From Sphingomonas yabuuchiae (GTDB lineage Bacteria > Pseudomonadota > Alphaproteobacteria > Sphingomonadales > Sphingomonadaceae), in NCBI RefSeq assembly GCF_001477495.1, contig NZ_LDTF01000061.1, positions 1 through 32,753 on the forward strand: a DNA stretch of 32,753 nt. The letters are read 5' to 3'. Positions 8,719 to 17,630 of the stretch are shown here, piece by piece. The notes below the pieces were generated by a model. The model was not told the origin of the DNA. It saw only the letters and a program-made list of their open reading frames with translations, and made no database searches. Within the stretch, counting starts at the first letter, position 1, and the number at the start of each line of letters is the position of its first letter. The position numbers and the translations under genes are program-made.

Positions 8719-8769
8719 ACCGTCCCTGATCGCCATCGTTAAGACGCAAAATCAGAGACTTAGATGCGG

Positions 8770-8847
<78 letters not shown>

Positions 8848-8896
8848 ACAGGGAGTTGCCCTTAGGGGAAGCGGGGCGGCGGGTGCAAGGGGAATT

Positions 8897-9388
8897 TCAG
8901 AGGTTGGCCTGTTCCTCCTCCGACAGATCGGCGTCGGGCGGGTAATAAAGGGCCGCGCATTCCTGGCGCAGGCAGCCGCCCTCGATCACGATGTCGTCGC
9001 GATAGGCATCCGCGATGAAGCCCAGCGTGTCGACATGCCGTGCCTCGAAATACATCGGGTGGACGTCGTCGCGGCCCGCGCCGTACACGACCCGCTCGAC
9101 CTTGGACCAGATCGACGCCATCGTACACATGCCGCAGGGTTGCAGCGTCGAGTAAAGCGTCGCGCCGCGCAGTTCGAGTTCGCCTTCCCCTTCGCAGGCG
9201 CGGCGGATCGCCATCATTTCGGCATGGGCGGTGGCGTCGGGGAGTTCCTCGGTCTGGTTGCGCTCGGCCGCGATCACCTTGCCGTCCAGCACGATGACCG
9301 ATCCGAGCGGCGAGGTCGAGGGATCGGAACCCTTCGACCGCGCCACCTCGATCGCCATGCGCATCCATTTTTCGTCGTCCTGGGTCAT
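8897..9388 (-). CDS. nucleoside/cytidine deaminase-family zinc hydrolase
   Basis: 163 residues. The zinc and catalytic signature of the CMP/dCMP-guanine-adenosine deaminase fold is complete: His55-Ala-Glu57 (ATAHAEMMAI) and Pro84-Cys85-Gly-Met-Cys88 (TLQPCGMC). These enzymes hydrolytically deaminate a nucleobase or nucleoside using a zinc-bound water activated by the Glu. PCGMC with a following MASIW is seen in guanine deaminase-like and TadA-like members; the substrate cannot be fixed by eye. The protein has no signal peptide and should be cytoplasmic. It lies 56 bases downstream of the GH2 gene on the same strand, with only a weak 5-bp hairpin (9406-9422) between, so read-through is possible, though the function looks unrelated. 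No good ribosome site precedes the ATG. Confidence 0.85.
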   Translation of the reverse strand: MTQDDEKWMRMAIEVARSKGSDPSTSPLGSVIVLDGKVIAAERNQTEELPDATAHAEMMAIRRACEGEGELELRGATLYSTLQPCGMCTMASIWSKVERVVYGAGRDDVHPMYFEARHVDTLGFIADAYRDDIVIEGGCLRQECAALYYPPDADLSEEEQANL

Positions 9389-9444
9389 GGTGGGGTTAAC
9401 GCCGTAGCCCAGCTTTCGGGCTCAAGCGTTTGGAATCCCGCCTG

Positions 9445-11316
9445 TCACCGCTCGGCCTTTGTCGCGTAATAGTCGCTCAGCACGCCGAACGCCTCCTTGC
9501 GCTGCCCGGTCTCGGAGATCAGGCCCTTGCGGTTCCAGCCCTGCTGGAAATCGGGATTCTGGCGGCGCGGCGAGCGGAAGTCCTTGAGGATCCACGGCGA
9601 CATGCCGCGCAGGGTCGGCACATGGTCGGCCATGCCCAAAGTGGCGCGGTAATAATCCGCCTGAAAATCCTCGGAGAATTTCTGCTTGTTCGCCGGATCG
9701 TGGAAACCCGCCCGGGCATCGGCGCCGAATTCAGAGAAGATCAGCGGCTTGTCAGCGGGCACCCGCCATTCGCTGCGCGCCAGATCGGTCAGGCGGTCCT
9801 GCGTGTACCAACCATTATAGGTATTGATCGCCATGACATCGAGCGCGTCGGCCAGCGGATCGGCGAGGGTCATGACCGGGTGATCCGCGCCCTCCCCCCG
9901 CTCGACCAGCAGCGCAGCGCTGACCAGCCGCGTATCGTCCAGCCGACGGACATCGCCGACCAGCGTGCGGAGAAAGACGTTGCGCGCGTCGGTCACGGGC
10001 GTCTCGTTGGCGACGCTCCAGATCGCGATTGAGGCGCGGTTGCGATCGCGCAGGATATTCTCCACCAGCATCGTCCGCGCGCGGTTCAGCGTGTCGGGGT
10101 TGGACCAGGCCACGCGCCAATAGACGGGCACCTCGCTCCAGACGATCAGGCCGAGTTCGTCGGCCAACCGCACCGTCACGTCGGAATGCGGATAATGGGC
10201 CAGCCGGACGAAATTGCCGTGCAGCCCGTCCTTGATCTCGCTGAGCAGCGCGCGCGAGGCGGCCGGGGTCATGGCGCGGGTGGGATCAACGCCCAGTTCC
10301 TCCTCGTGCATCGAAATGCCGCGCAGGAAAATGGGCTTGCCGTTGAGCAGGATGTCGGCCCCGCGTCGCTCGATGGTGCGGAAACCGATCCGGTCGCGCC
10401 ACTGATCCTCGCCCGCCGTCACCGCCACATCATAGAGCCGGGGCCGCGCGGGCGACCAGCGGACCAGTGCACGAGGGGCGGCCATCGTCGCGCGCCAGTC
10501 GCCATGGGCGTCGGTCGTCCCCGCCCGGTCCAGCCCCAGTTCGGCGATACGCAGCCGCACCGGCCGGTTCGCCGCCTGCGGACCGTCGAGATGTACGTCC
10601 ACCGCCATGCGTCCGTCGCGAGTCAGACGGACCCAGGCATCGTCGACATAGGTATCGGGCGTCTGGATCAACCGGACCGGGCGGGTGATGCCGCCATAAT
10701 TCTCCCAGTCGGTGACGGGCGGCGGCACGGTCGCCTCGGTCGCCTGGCTGTCGACGCCGACCGTAACCTGGTTCTGGCCCTCGCGCAGCAGCCCGGTCAC
10801 GTCGAAGGCGAAGGGCGTGAAGCCGCCCTCATGCTTTCCGACCGGCTTGCCGTTCAGATAGACGATGGTCGCGTAATTGGCCGCACCGAACCGAAGAAAA
10901 TAACGGCCCTTGCGGACGGCGGGGGCGGCGAAGGTCCGCTGATACCACATCAGCCCGTCATAATGGCGAAGCTCGGGCGCCTGGGTCAGCCAGGACGACG
11001 GCAGCGAGGTCAGTGGCGAATGGGGCAGGTCGAACTCGTAGAGGACGCGGCTGTCCTTCGCCATTTCGGCACGAACGTCGACATCTTTCCAACGCTGCTG
11101 CCCGCTGTCGGGCATGCCGCCATGGAAGCCCGAAATCCCTGAGCGAAATGGGTCGATCGAATAATGCCAGGGGCCGGACAGGTCGGTGCCGTCGCGCAGA
11201 TCGGCCGCCGCGAGAACGGGGCCGGGCCGAGGCGCGGCATCCTGCGCGAAGAGCGGCGCGCCCGTGGCCAGCATCATGCCCGCCACGGCATATCGCCACA
11301 TGGTCCTGCCCATCAT
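9445..11316 (-). CDS. secreted GH2 glycosidase, beta-glucuronidase-like
   Basis: 623 residues with a signal peptide (WRYAVAGMMLATGAPLFAQ, cut near residue 25). GGGAGA lies 5 bases before the ATG. Three GH2 parts are in order: jelly-roll sugar-binding domain (about 40-220, MWYQRTF), Ig-like domain (220-315) and TIM barrel (315-623). The acid/base is Glu438 (WSVANETP) and the nucleophile Glu529 (PLIFSEFGAD). Near the C-terminus, Asn595-Arg-Lys597-Gly matches the NxK motif by which beta-glucuronidases contact the uronic-acid carboxylate; with the flanking SPWILKDF this supports exo-beta-glucuronidase or beta-galacturonidase over beta-galactosidase. Likely periplasmic. It is the third gene after the receptor and hydrolase, 68 bases behind the latter. 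Confidence 0.88.
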   Translation of the reverse strand: MMGRTMWRYAVAGMMLATGAPLFAQDAAPRPGPVLAAADLRDGTDLSGPWHYSIDPFRSGISGFHGGMPDSGQQRWKDVDVRAEMAKDSRVLYEFDLPHSPLTSLPSSWLTQAPELRHYDGLMWYQRTFAAPAVRKGRYFLRFGAANYATIVYLNGKPVGKHEGGFTPFAFDVTGLLREGQNQVTVGVDSQATEATVPPPVTDWENYGGITRPVRLIQTPDTYVDDAWVRLTRDGRMAVDVHLDGPQAANRPVRLRIAELGLDRAGTTDAHGDWRATMAAPRALVRWSPARPRLYDVAVTAGEDQWRDRIGFRTIERRGADILLNGKPIFLRGISMHEEELGVDPTRAMTPAASRALLSEIKDGLHGNFVRLAHYPHSDVTVRLADELGLIVWSEVPVYWRVAWSNPDTLNRARTMLVENILRDRNRASIAIWSVANETPVTDARNVFLRTLVGDVRRLDDTRLVSAALLVERGEGADHPVMTLADPLADALDVMAINTYNGWYTQDRLTDLARSEWRVPADKPLIFSEFGADARAGFHDPANKQKFSEDFQADYYRATLGMADHVPTLRGMSPWILKDFRSPRRQNPDFQQGWNRKGLISETGQRKEAFGVLSDYYATKAER

Positions 11317-11384
11317 ACCGCTCTCCCGTCATTCGGCCGGCCCTGACCGCCAGCCCTTGTCGTCAATCTAGATCGCGCGCGCGC

Positions 11385-12707
11385 TCATCGCCAGCCGGTG
11401 GCGGGGCGATATTCGAAGCTCATGCCGACCGCACGGCCCGGCTGGAAACCCTTCCACACGGTCGAGGCGGGCGGGCCCGGACTGTACTGCGCCACCCGGC
11501 CGACCGGCGCGTCCGACCAGCGGCCCGCGTCCGACTGCACCGTCAGGCCGTTCAGATAGGCGTCCATGCCCGTCTCGCCCTTCACATAGCGGTCGAGAAA
11601 GGCGGTGATCAAATGGGTCTGGATGGGCAGCAGCCTGTCCTTGCGCCACACCGCATCCTCGAACCAGTCCATGTCCCAGAAGCGCTGCCGCATTGCCGGA
11701 GGTGCAGGGGCCAGCGCGATGCTGTGCCCCGCCTGGGCGAAGGTCAGCAGGTAGCGCGGGGAGGGTGCGGGCGCGGTGAACAGCGCGCGAACCGCCTCGT
11801 GCCCGACGACCCGATCATGATCGCCGACGACGATCAGCGTCGGCACGGGCACCGCGCCCACGCCCTTTTCTGTCCAGATCGGCACGTCGCCAAAGCGGGC
11901 GGCGGGGGCGAGCGCGACGATGGCTTTCAGATGTTTCGCCCGCAATTCGCCCGCCCGATCGGCGGCATAGGGGGTGAGGATGCCCCGGCTGAGCCTGCCC
12001 ATGCCGGGGTTCAGCGGTGCGCCACCGACCGTCAGCACGCCGTAACCGCCCATCGAATAGCCGATCAGCGCGGTTCGCGTCGGATCGGCGGCCGCGAATA
12101 TGCCCTGACGCTTCTCCGCGCGGGCCTGTGCCTCGGCAGTGACGAAGGCGATGTCGAGCGGCCGCCGGGCGATGGGTCCGGCGCGGGCGGCATCGGTGCG
12201 GATGCTGATCGGCGGATCGCGAAAGGCCGGGGCGACCACGACATAGCCCTTGCTCGCCAGATTCTCGCCCAGCCAGGACAGGACCTCGGGCGTGTTCCCA
12301 TAGCCATGCGCCAGGATCACCAGCGGGAAACGACCCGCCGCGACCGGGCGAGCGGGTGAGGCCAGTCCGGGCAGGTCGAAGGCCACGTCCCGGCCATCCT
12401 CGCCGGACAAGGCCGTCTTGTAGGTGGTCCCCCGCCCCGCCGAGGCCGCAGGATACCAGATCAGCAGCGGCAGTTCCCGATCGACGATGGCGGGCCGGTC
12501 CCTGCCCTGAAGCGGATCGGCCTGTCCCGGCTGGACGAACCGGCTGCGCTGCACGCCGACCGGATAGCGGCCCAGCCGGGCGAGTTCGGGCGCATCGACC
12601 GGCGGCCGGGCCGGGGCATCGCCCTGCCCTTCCCCCGGCCGTTGCGCGGTGGCCGCGACGGCGAGCACCGCCACGGCCAGCCCCAGCCCTAGACCGATCC
12701 GACGCAT
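11385..12707 (-). CDS. secreted alpha/beta hydrolase
   Basis: 440 residues, N-terminal signal peptide (LGLGLAVAVLAVAATA). The fold signature is clear: oxyanion region VILAHGYGNTP (130-140), nucleophile Ser218 in GYSMGG, acid Asp296 or Asp298 in VVGDHDRV, and His328 in QAGHSIAL. The layout resembles dienelactone-hydrolase/PAF-acetylhydrolase-like esterases rather than CE15 glucuronoyl esterases (no GCSxxG). Its ATG shares one base with the TGA of the upstream TonB receptor (TGATG), so translation is coupled. Placed between a receptor and a uronidase, it could remove ester groups from imported glycan fragments in the periplasm; this is inference. Substrate unknown. Confidence 0.85.
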   Translation of the reverse strand: MRRIGLGLGLAVAVLAVAATAQRPGEGQGDAPARPPVDAPELARLGRYPVGVQRSRFVQPGQADPLQGRDRPAIVDRELPLLIWYPAASAGRGTTYKTALSGEDGRDVAFDLPGLASPARPVAAGRFPLVILAHGYGNTPEVLSWLGENLASKGYVVVAPAFRDPPISIRTDAARAGPIARRPLDIAFVTAEAQARAEKRQGIFAAADPTRTALIGYSMGGYGVLTVGGAPLNPGMGRLSRGILTPYAADRAGELRAKHLKAIVALAPAARFGDVPIWTEKGVGAVPVPTLIVVGDHDRVVGHEAVRALFTAPAPSPRYLLTFAQAGHSIALAPAPPAMRQRFWDMDWFEDAVWRKDRLLPIQTHLITAFLDRYVKGETGMDAYLNGLTVQSDAGRWSDAPVGRVAQYSPGPPASTVWKGFQPGRAVGMSFEYRPATGWR

Positions 12708-15013
12708 CAGAAGTTCAGGCCGAGGCGCATACCCGCATAGCGGCGGAAGTCACGCGGCAGCACCGCCTGGGTCGCGACGTTGTTGCCGAAATTGCCCGCC
12801 GTGTTCACCAGCGATCCGTAATATTGCTTGTCGAACAGGTTGTTGACGAAGGCGACCAGCTCCCAGCGGCGATCCTCCTCGCGGACGCCCAGACCGACAT
12901 TGACGATGCTGAAGGCGGGCTGGAAGGTCTGCGGATCGCGCGCCTGGAAATAGAGGCTGCTCTGATATTGCCAGTTCACCTGCGCGACCCCGCGCGTCGT
13001 CGCGGTCAGGCGCGGGGAATAATCCAGATTGGCGTTGAACTTCCACTTGGGCGCCTGGATTGCGGTCGTGCCGGTCAGGTTCTGGCTGGCCGGGGAGCCG
13101 GTGCAGCCCTGCGCCGCCGTCTGCAGCGGGTAGCATTGCGCCACACCGAACTCGGTATATTTTGCGTCCAGATAGGTGACCGCGCCGCCCAGGTTGAAGC
13201 TGTCGCTGAACCGCATCGATCCTTCGAACTCGACACCCTTGGTGTTGAGCTTGCCGACATTGGTCAGGCGATAGTTGGAGGTGCCGTCCGCCAGTGTCTC
13301 GATGGTCTGGGCCTGAAGGTCGCGGTAATTGGTGTCGAACAGCGTGACATTGGCGGTCAGGCGTCGATTGAGGAACTGGCTGCGAATGCCGATTTCCTTG
13401 TCCCGCGACTTTTCAGGACGGATCGGCCCGGCCAGCGCACGGTTGCGGTTGAAGCCGGTGGTCAGGTCGTAGGTCTGGCCCTTGTAACCAGTCGCATAGG
13501 TCACGAAGCCGTTGACGGTCGGGCTGAAATCATAGCGCAGCGTACCGCGATAGGTCCCCGCGGTGTCGCTGGCATGCCCCGCAAAGGCCGTGCCCGCCAG
13601 ATTGTCACGGAAAGTATAGCTGACCCGCTCGTTCTGGACGCGCCCGCCGCCGGTGAAGGTCAGGTCGGGTACGATCGTCCAGTCGACCTGCGCAAAGGCC
13701 GCGACCTGGCGCGACTGCGACGTGGCGTACCAATTGGCGAGCGAGAAATACGGCCCGCGCTGGAACGGGCGGTTGAACTTCACATTCGCGCCGTACAACC
13801 CGACCGTATAGCGGAACGGCTTGTCGGCATCGGATTGCAGCCGGACTTCCTCGGTCACCTGCTCGGAATTGAAGACGCCGATCTGGGTGTTCTTGCCCAG
13901 ATTGCCGGGTGCGGACGTGTCGTCATGATCGAGATAGTCGTTCAGGTGGAAACGGTCATAGGAACTGATCGTGACGAGGTTCAGCGACCCGATCCCGAAC
14001 TCGCCCCGGATATAGCCGCCGCCGCCCTCATATTTGGTGCGCGAGTTGTAATTGTTGCTGATCGTCTGGTTGTCCGGCCCGACCACGACGCCGGGGAGCA
14101 CCGCCGATGGGGTCAGCCCGGCGGTGCCACGCAGCCGGGCATTTTGTCCGAACAACAGGAAGGGCCGACCGACCGTGGTGTTGCCGTTGACGTAATTGCC
14201 CGAGATGACGAGCGCGGCCGTATCGGTCGGCTCCCAGCGCAGCTTGCCGCGCAGGTTCAGCGTCTCGCGGCCATTGACCCGCTTGCCGTTGAACAAGTTG
14301 CGGATATTGCCGTCCCAGTTGTTGTACGCGGCCGACACGACATAGCCGAGTTGCTCGTTGATCGGGCCGGAGACGCTGAAATTGATGCCCTGCTCGCGAT
14401 CGGTCGTCGCGACCGCATTGGCGCGGATGCGCAGTTCCGAGGTCGGGTTGCGGGTGATCAGATTGACCAGACCGGCCGAGGCCGACTTGCCGTAGAGCGT
14501 GCTCTGGGGGCCGCGCAGCACCTCGATCCGCTCGACGTCGGGCAGATCGGTGAAGGCGCGCGCCTGGAAGGCCAGCGGCACTTCGTCGACCAGCACGGCA
14601 ACGCTCGACTCGACGCCGATACCGAAGGCGAAGGTGCCGACGCCGCGCAGCGAGATGTTGGAGTTCTGCGGCTGCTCGGCCGGGCGGACGACCAGCGAGG
14701 ACGAGACCTTGCCGATATCGGTAAAGTTGCGGACACCTGCCGCCGCCAGCTGGGCCGGGGCGACGACCGAGACGGCGAGTGGGACGCGCTGGACATTCTC
14801 GGCGCGCTTGTTGGCGGTGACGATGATGTCGCCTGCACTGGCCGGTTCGGGTGCGACATTGGATGTCGGGCCGCCGGGCTGTCCCTGCGCCTCCTGGGTC
14901 AGCTTCGCCTCATCGGCTGGTGACGGTGCCGCCTGCTGAGCCGAAACTTGGGCGGCCGCGGACAGCGATACGATCATCGCCGTCAGGGCCACGGTGGAAC
15001 GCAGCATCTTCAT
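12707..15013 (-). CDS. TonB-dependent outer-membrane receptor
   Basis: 768 residues. GGGAGG lies four bases upstream of the ATG. A signal peptide (ending AAQVSAQ, about residue 26) is followed by a short linker, a TonB-box-like DIIVTA, the plug domain (VPLAVSVVAPAQL...LRGVGTFAFGIGVESSVAVLVDEVP...VERIEVLRGPQSTLYGKSASAGLVNLITRNP) and a 22-strand barrel ending in Phe (GMRLGLNF). It imports a ligand across the outer membrane using TonB energy. As the first gene of a unit with an esterase-like hydrolase and a GH2 uronidase, it probably takes up oligosaccharides rather than a siderophore. A 15-bp near-palindrome shared with the MFS-GH31 unit lies 59-73 bases upstream of the start. Confidence 0.95.
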   Translation of the reverse strand: MKMLRSTVALTAMIVSLSAAAQVSAQQAAPSPADEAKLTQEAQGQPGGPTSNVAPEPASAGDIIVTANKRAENVQRVPLAVSVVAPAQLAAAGVRNFTDIGKVSSSLVVRPAEQPQNSNISLRGVGTFAFGIGVESSVAVLVDEVPLAFQARAFTDLPDVERIEVLRGPQSTLYGKSASAGLVNLITRNPTSELRIRANAVATTDREQGINFSVSGPINEQLGYVVSAAYNNWDGNIRNLFNGKRVNGRETLNLRGKLRWEPTDTAALVISGNYVNGNTTVGRPFLLFGQNARLRGTAGLTPSAVLPGVVVGPDNQTISNNYNSRTKYEGGGGYIRGEFGIGSLNLVTISSYDRFHLNDYLDHDDTSAPGNLGKNTQIGVFNSEQVTEEVRLQSDADKPFRYTVGLYGANVKFNRPFQRGPYFSLANWYATSQSRQVAAFAQVDWTIVPDLTFTGGGRVQNERVSYTFRDNLAGTAFAGHASDTAGTYRGTLRYDFSPTVNGFVTYATGYKGQTYDLTTGFNRNRALAGPIRPEKSRDKEIGIRSQFLNRRLTANVTLFDTNYRDLQAQTIETLADGTSNYRLTNVGKLNTKGVEFEGSMRFSDSFNLGGAVTYLDAKYTEFGVAQCYPLQTAAQGCTGSPASQNLTGTTAIQAPKWKFNANLDYSPRLTATTRGVAQVNWQYQSSLYFQARDPQTFQPAFSIVNVGLGVREEDRRWELVAFVNNLFDKQYYGSLVNTAGNFGNNVATQAVLPRDFRRYAGMRLGLNF

Positions 15014-15071
15014 CCTTCCCTCCCATTGCCGCCGGTCTTGGCCGGTCTTGCCTTGTCAACCAAACATACCG

Positions 15072-15086
15072 AATGGCCTTACCAAT
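15072..15086. promoter_or_regulatory. candidate operator upstream of first TonB receptor
   Basis: AATGGCCTTACCAAT, an imperfect palindrome, lies 59-73 bases upstream of the receptor start. It matches 12 of 15 positions of the palindrome at 18977-18991 (compared as ATTGGCCAGACCAAT). The ATTGGT...ACCAAT type of half-site is known for GntR-family hexuronate regulators (ExuR/UxuR). No GntR gene is in the window, so the binding factor is unknown. Confidence 0.4.
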
Positions 15087-15195
15087 GCAATGCTGTTGTT
15101 AGACCTGCACGAGGTCGGATGCCGCCGTTGCTCGAACACGGAGAAGAATTGCAAACGTGTGCGACATTTGCGCATCACTGGCCAGCGCCGGATAC

Positions 15196-15225
15196 GCAAA
15201 AGCGCCCGGCCAGGGCCGGACGCTT
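15196..15225 (-). terminator. intrinsic terminator after GH31 gene
   Basis: On the minus strand AAGCGTCCGGCC pairs with GGCCGGGCGCTT (one mismatched or wobble pair), followed by TTTTGCG. It starts 21 bases after the GH31 stop and closes the MFS-GH31 unit before the next promoter region. Confidence 0.7.
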
Positions 15226-15245
15226 CCACTTATTTGATGGAGACG

Positions 15246-17630
15246 TCAGACGGTCAGGTGACAACCTCGTCGTCCATCATGCTCGACCGGCATGGCATCC
15301 GCCCCCTCTATGATCAGGGTCCGACCGTCGCCCGGTGGAAGCAGCAGGGTCATGTCGCCCTTCCCTTCCCCGTCGCATGACAGGGTGACGACGACCCGCT
15401 CGGCATCGGCTTGGCCGCTCAGATGCCAGCGGGTCACCGGGCCACGACCATCGCCGCTATCGTCCTTGCCGTTCCAGCGGATGGCCCCCGTCAAAGGTGG
15501 GAAGAGCCACAGCCCGCGACGATAGGGCTCGGGCCGCCAGCCGCCCTTGGCGAGATCGACCAGCATCGCCGATCCGGCTCGCGCGAACAGCGGCGGCGGG
15601 CCATTGAGCGGTGCCGCGACATCGGCCGCCGCGCCACCGGCGAAACGCTCGCCGGTCCAGACATGGAGCCATTCCACCCCGCTTGGCAGTTGTACCGAAC
15701 GGCGCTCCGCCCCTTCATCCATCACCGGCGCAGCGAGAATGTTGGGTCCCAGCATGTGCTCGTCGCGTTCGCCCCAGCTGGCCGGGTCCTGCGGGAAGTC
15801 GGCCCAGAGCGGGCGGACCATCGGCTCGTAATCGGCGTGATAGCGATGCAACAGGTCGTAGAAGAACGGGATCAGCGTCTGTCGTAACGCCATCAGGCGG
15901 TGCATCGCGGGCAGCACCTCGGGGTACATCCACGGCTCATTGACCGTGCGATCGTCATTCCAGCTATGGATGCTGAACCGGGGCATCAGCACCCCCGCCT
16001 GCACCCAGCGGATCAGCAACTCGGGCGACGGCGCGGGGCCGGAAAAGCCGCCCACGTCATGGCCGCTGTTCGACACGCCCGACAGCGCGAGGCCGATCGA
16101 CTGGCGCGCATTGTAGCGGATCGTCTTCCACTCGGTTCGATTGTCGCCCGACCAGGTCTGCGCATAGCGATGCAGCCCCGCCATGCCCGAGCGGGTCACG
16201 ACATAAGGCCGGGTATCGGGGCGCGCGGCGACCTGTGCCTGGCGCGACGCACGGCTCATCAGGATCGGCTGGACCGGGCGCATCTCCGACGCCGGGCGGG
16301 GCTGGCCGAAGCCGTCGACCATGGCGCGGCGGTCCCACAGCTCATATTCGTTATTGTCGTTCCACGTCGCCTCCATCCCGTGGTCGAGCAGCGCCGACGT
16401 CACCTGATCGCGCCACCAGGCCGCCGCCTCGGGCTTCGTCATGTCGATATAGCTGCCGACCTCGTCCCAGAACTGCGCCTCGACCGGCTCGCCGTCCGCG
16501 TCCGCGACGAACAGCCCGGCCGCCGCCACCTCGTCATAACGGAGATGACTGCGCAGCAGGGCGGGCTTGATGTTGGGGACCAGCCGGACACCCGCCTCGG
16601 CATAGGAGGCGATGAAGGCGGCGGGATCGGGGAATTTGTCGCGGTTCCAGTGGAAGACGTACCGCTTGTCGCCGATCGAGGTATAGCCCGACGACAAATG
16701 GAAGGAGGTGCAGCCCAGATCATGCCGCTCGCACAGGTCCAGAAACCCCGCCATCTGCGCCGCCGCGTCGGGCGCATCGGTATAGGTCATGGTCGAGCCG
16801 GAATAGCCCAGCGACCAGCGCGGCATCAGGGCCGGACGGCCGGTCAGCCAGGTAAAGCGCCGCGTCACCGCCAGCGGGTCCGGCCCGGCGATGATCCAGC
16901 GATCCACATCCCCCGCCTCCGCCACGACATGACGGTACAGGCCGTGATAATTGTCCAGCTCCTGCCCCAAGTCGAAGGTGACGTCGGCGACAGTGTCGTA
17001 AAATTCGCCATGGCACCGCCCTTCGGCATCGGCGACCAGCAGATAGGGGATCGACTTGTAGAGCGGATCGCTCGTCTCAGCATCGAAACCCATCGGGTCG
17101 ACATTGGTAAGGCGAAAGCGCCGCCCGGCCCGGTCGGTGTCGCCGGTCCGGTCGCCGAGCCCATAAAAGCGCTCGCCCGGCGTCCGCGCGGCATAGTGAT
17201 GCGCGCGGCCGTCCCACCAGCCGAAATCATAGGCCTGGGTCGGGCGGTCCCGCGTGATGACATGCCAGCCCTCGCCCGCCCGCTGTTCCCAGCGACCATG
17301 CAGGCCATCCAGCGTCAGGGTGACGCGCAGCCGCCCTGTCGCGACGATCAGGGTGCCGTCCGCTTCCTCGCAGGTGAAGTCGGGACAGGCAAAGCCCGAC
17401 ACGTCCATCCGGTCGCGTCCCGGTTCGGCGATATCTTCGGCACCGGGCGCGATGGCCCAGCTCGGCGGGCTGGTTACATGCCCCTCGGCCAGCAGCAGAA
17501 GGCGCATCACGTCCTCCTCCAGTACGAAGAGATGCGCGACCGCGCCGGTATCGGCGGTCAGGGTCAGGCGCCCGCGCAAATGGTCGGTGACAGCGAAGCG
17601 GGGCGGCTGGGACAGGGTGGCGCGCCTCAT
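15246..17630 (-). CDS. GH31 alpha-glycosidase (alpha-glucosidase/alpha-xylosidase type)
   Basis: 794 residues, no signal peptide, so probably cytoplasmic. The N-terminal beta-sandwich (about 1-265) precedes the GH31 barrel, which opens with RWSLGYSGSTMTY. The nucleophile is Asp425 in ATWNDNNEYELWD and the acid/base Asp496 in YAQTWSGDN; both match GH31 retaining enzymes. VGGFSGPAPSPELLIRWVQAGVLMPRFSIHSW is also typical. The length is normal. Substrate preference between alpha-glucosides, alpha-xylosides and related sugars cannot be read from these motifs. Its ATG overlaps the TGA of the MFS gene (ATGA), so carrier and enzyme are made together, implying that the carrier brings in the enzyme's substrate. 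Confidence 0.92.
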   Translation of the reverse strand: MRRATLSQPPRFAVTDHLRGRLTLTADTGAVAHLFVLEEDVMRLLLLAEGHVTSPPSWAIAPGAEDIAEPGRDRMDVSGFACPDFTCEEADGTLIVATGRLRVTLTLDGLHGRWEQRAGEGWHVITRDRPTQAYDFGWWDGRAHHYAARTPGERFYGLGDRTGDTDRAGRRFRLTNVDPMGFDAETSDPLYKSIPYLLVADAEGRCHGEFYDTVADVTFDLGQELDNYHGLYRHVVAEAGDVDRWIIAGPDPLAVTRRFTWLTGRPALMPRWSLGYSGSTMTYTDAPDAAAQMAGFLDLCERHDLGCTSFHLSSGYTSIGDKRYVFHWNRDKFPDPAAFIASYAEAGVRLVPNIKPALLRSHLRYDEVAAAGLFVADADGEPVEAQFWDEVGSYIDMTKPEAAAWWRDQVTSALLDHGMEATWNDNNEYELWDRRAMVDGFGQPRPASEMRPVQPILMSRASRQAQVAARPDTRPYVVTRSGMAGLHRYAQTWSGDNRTEWKTIRYNARQSIGLALSGVSNSGHDVGGFSGPAPSPELLIRWVQAGVLMPRFSIHSWNDDRTVNEPWMYPEVLPAMHRLMALRQTLIPFFYDLLHRYHADYEPMVRPLWADFPQDPASWGERDEHMLGPNILAAPVMDEGAERRSVQLPSGVEWLHVWTGERFAGGAAADVAAPLNGPPPLFARAGSAMLVDLAKGGWRPEPYRRGLWLFPPLTGAIRWNGKDDSGDGRGPVTRWHLSGQADAERVVVTLSCDGEGKGDMTLLLPPGDGRTLIIEGADAMPVEHDGRRGCHLTV

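Noticed and set aside
12356..14923. 855-residue open frame on the plus strand
   Set aside because: Antisense to the first TonB receptor and the hydrolase; composition is the Arg/Gly/Asp-rich pattern of a shadow frame and no domain is visible.
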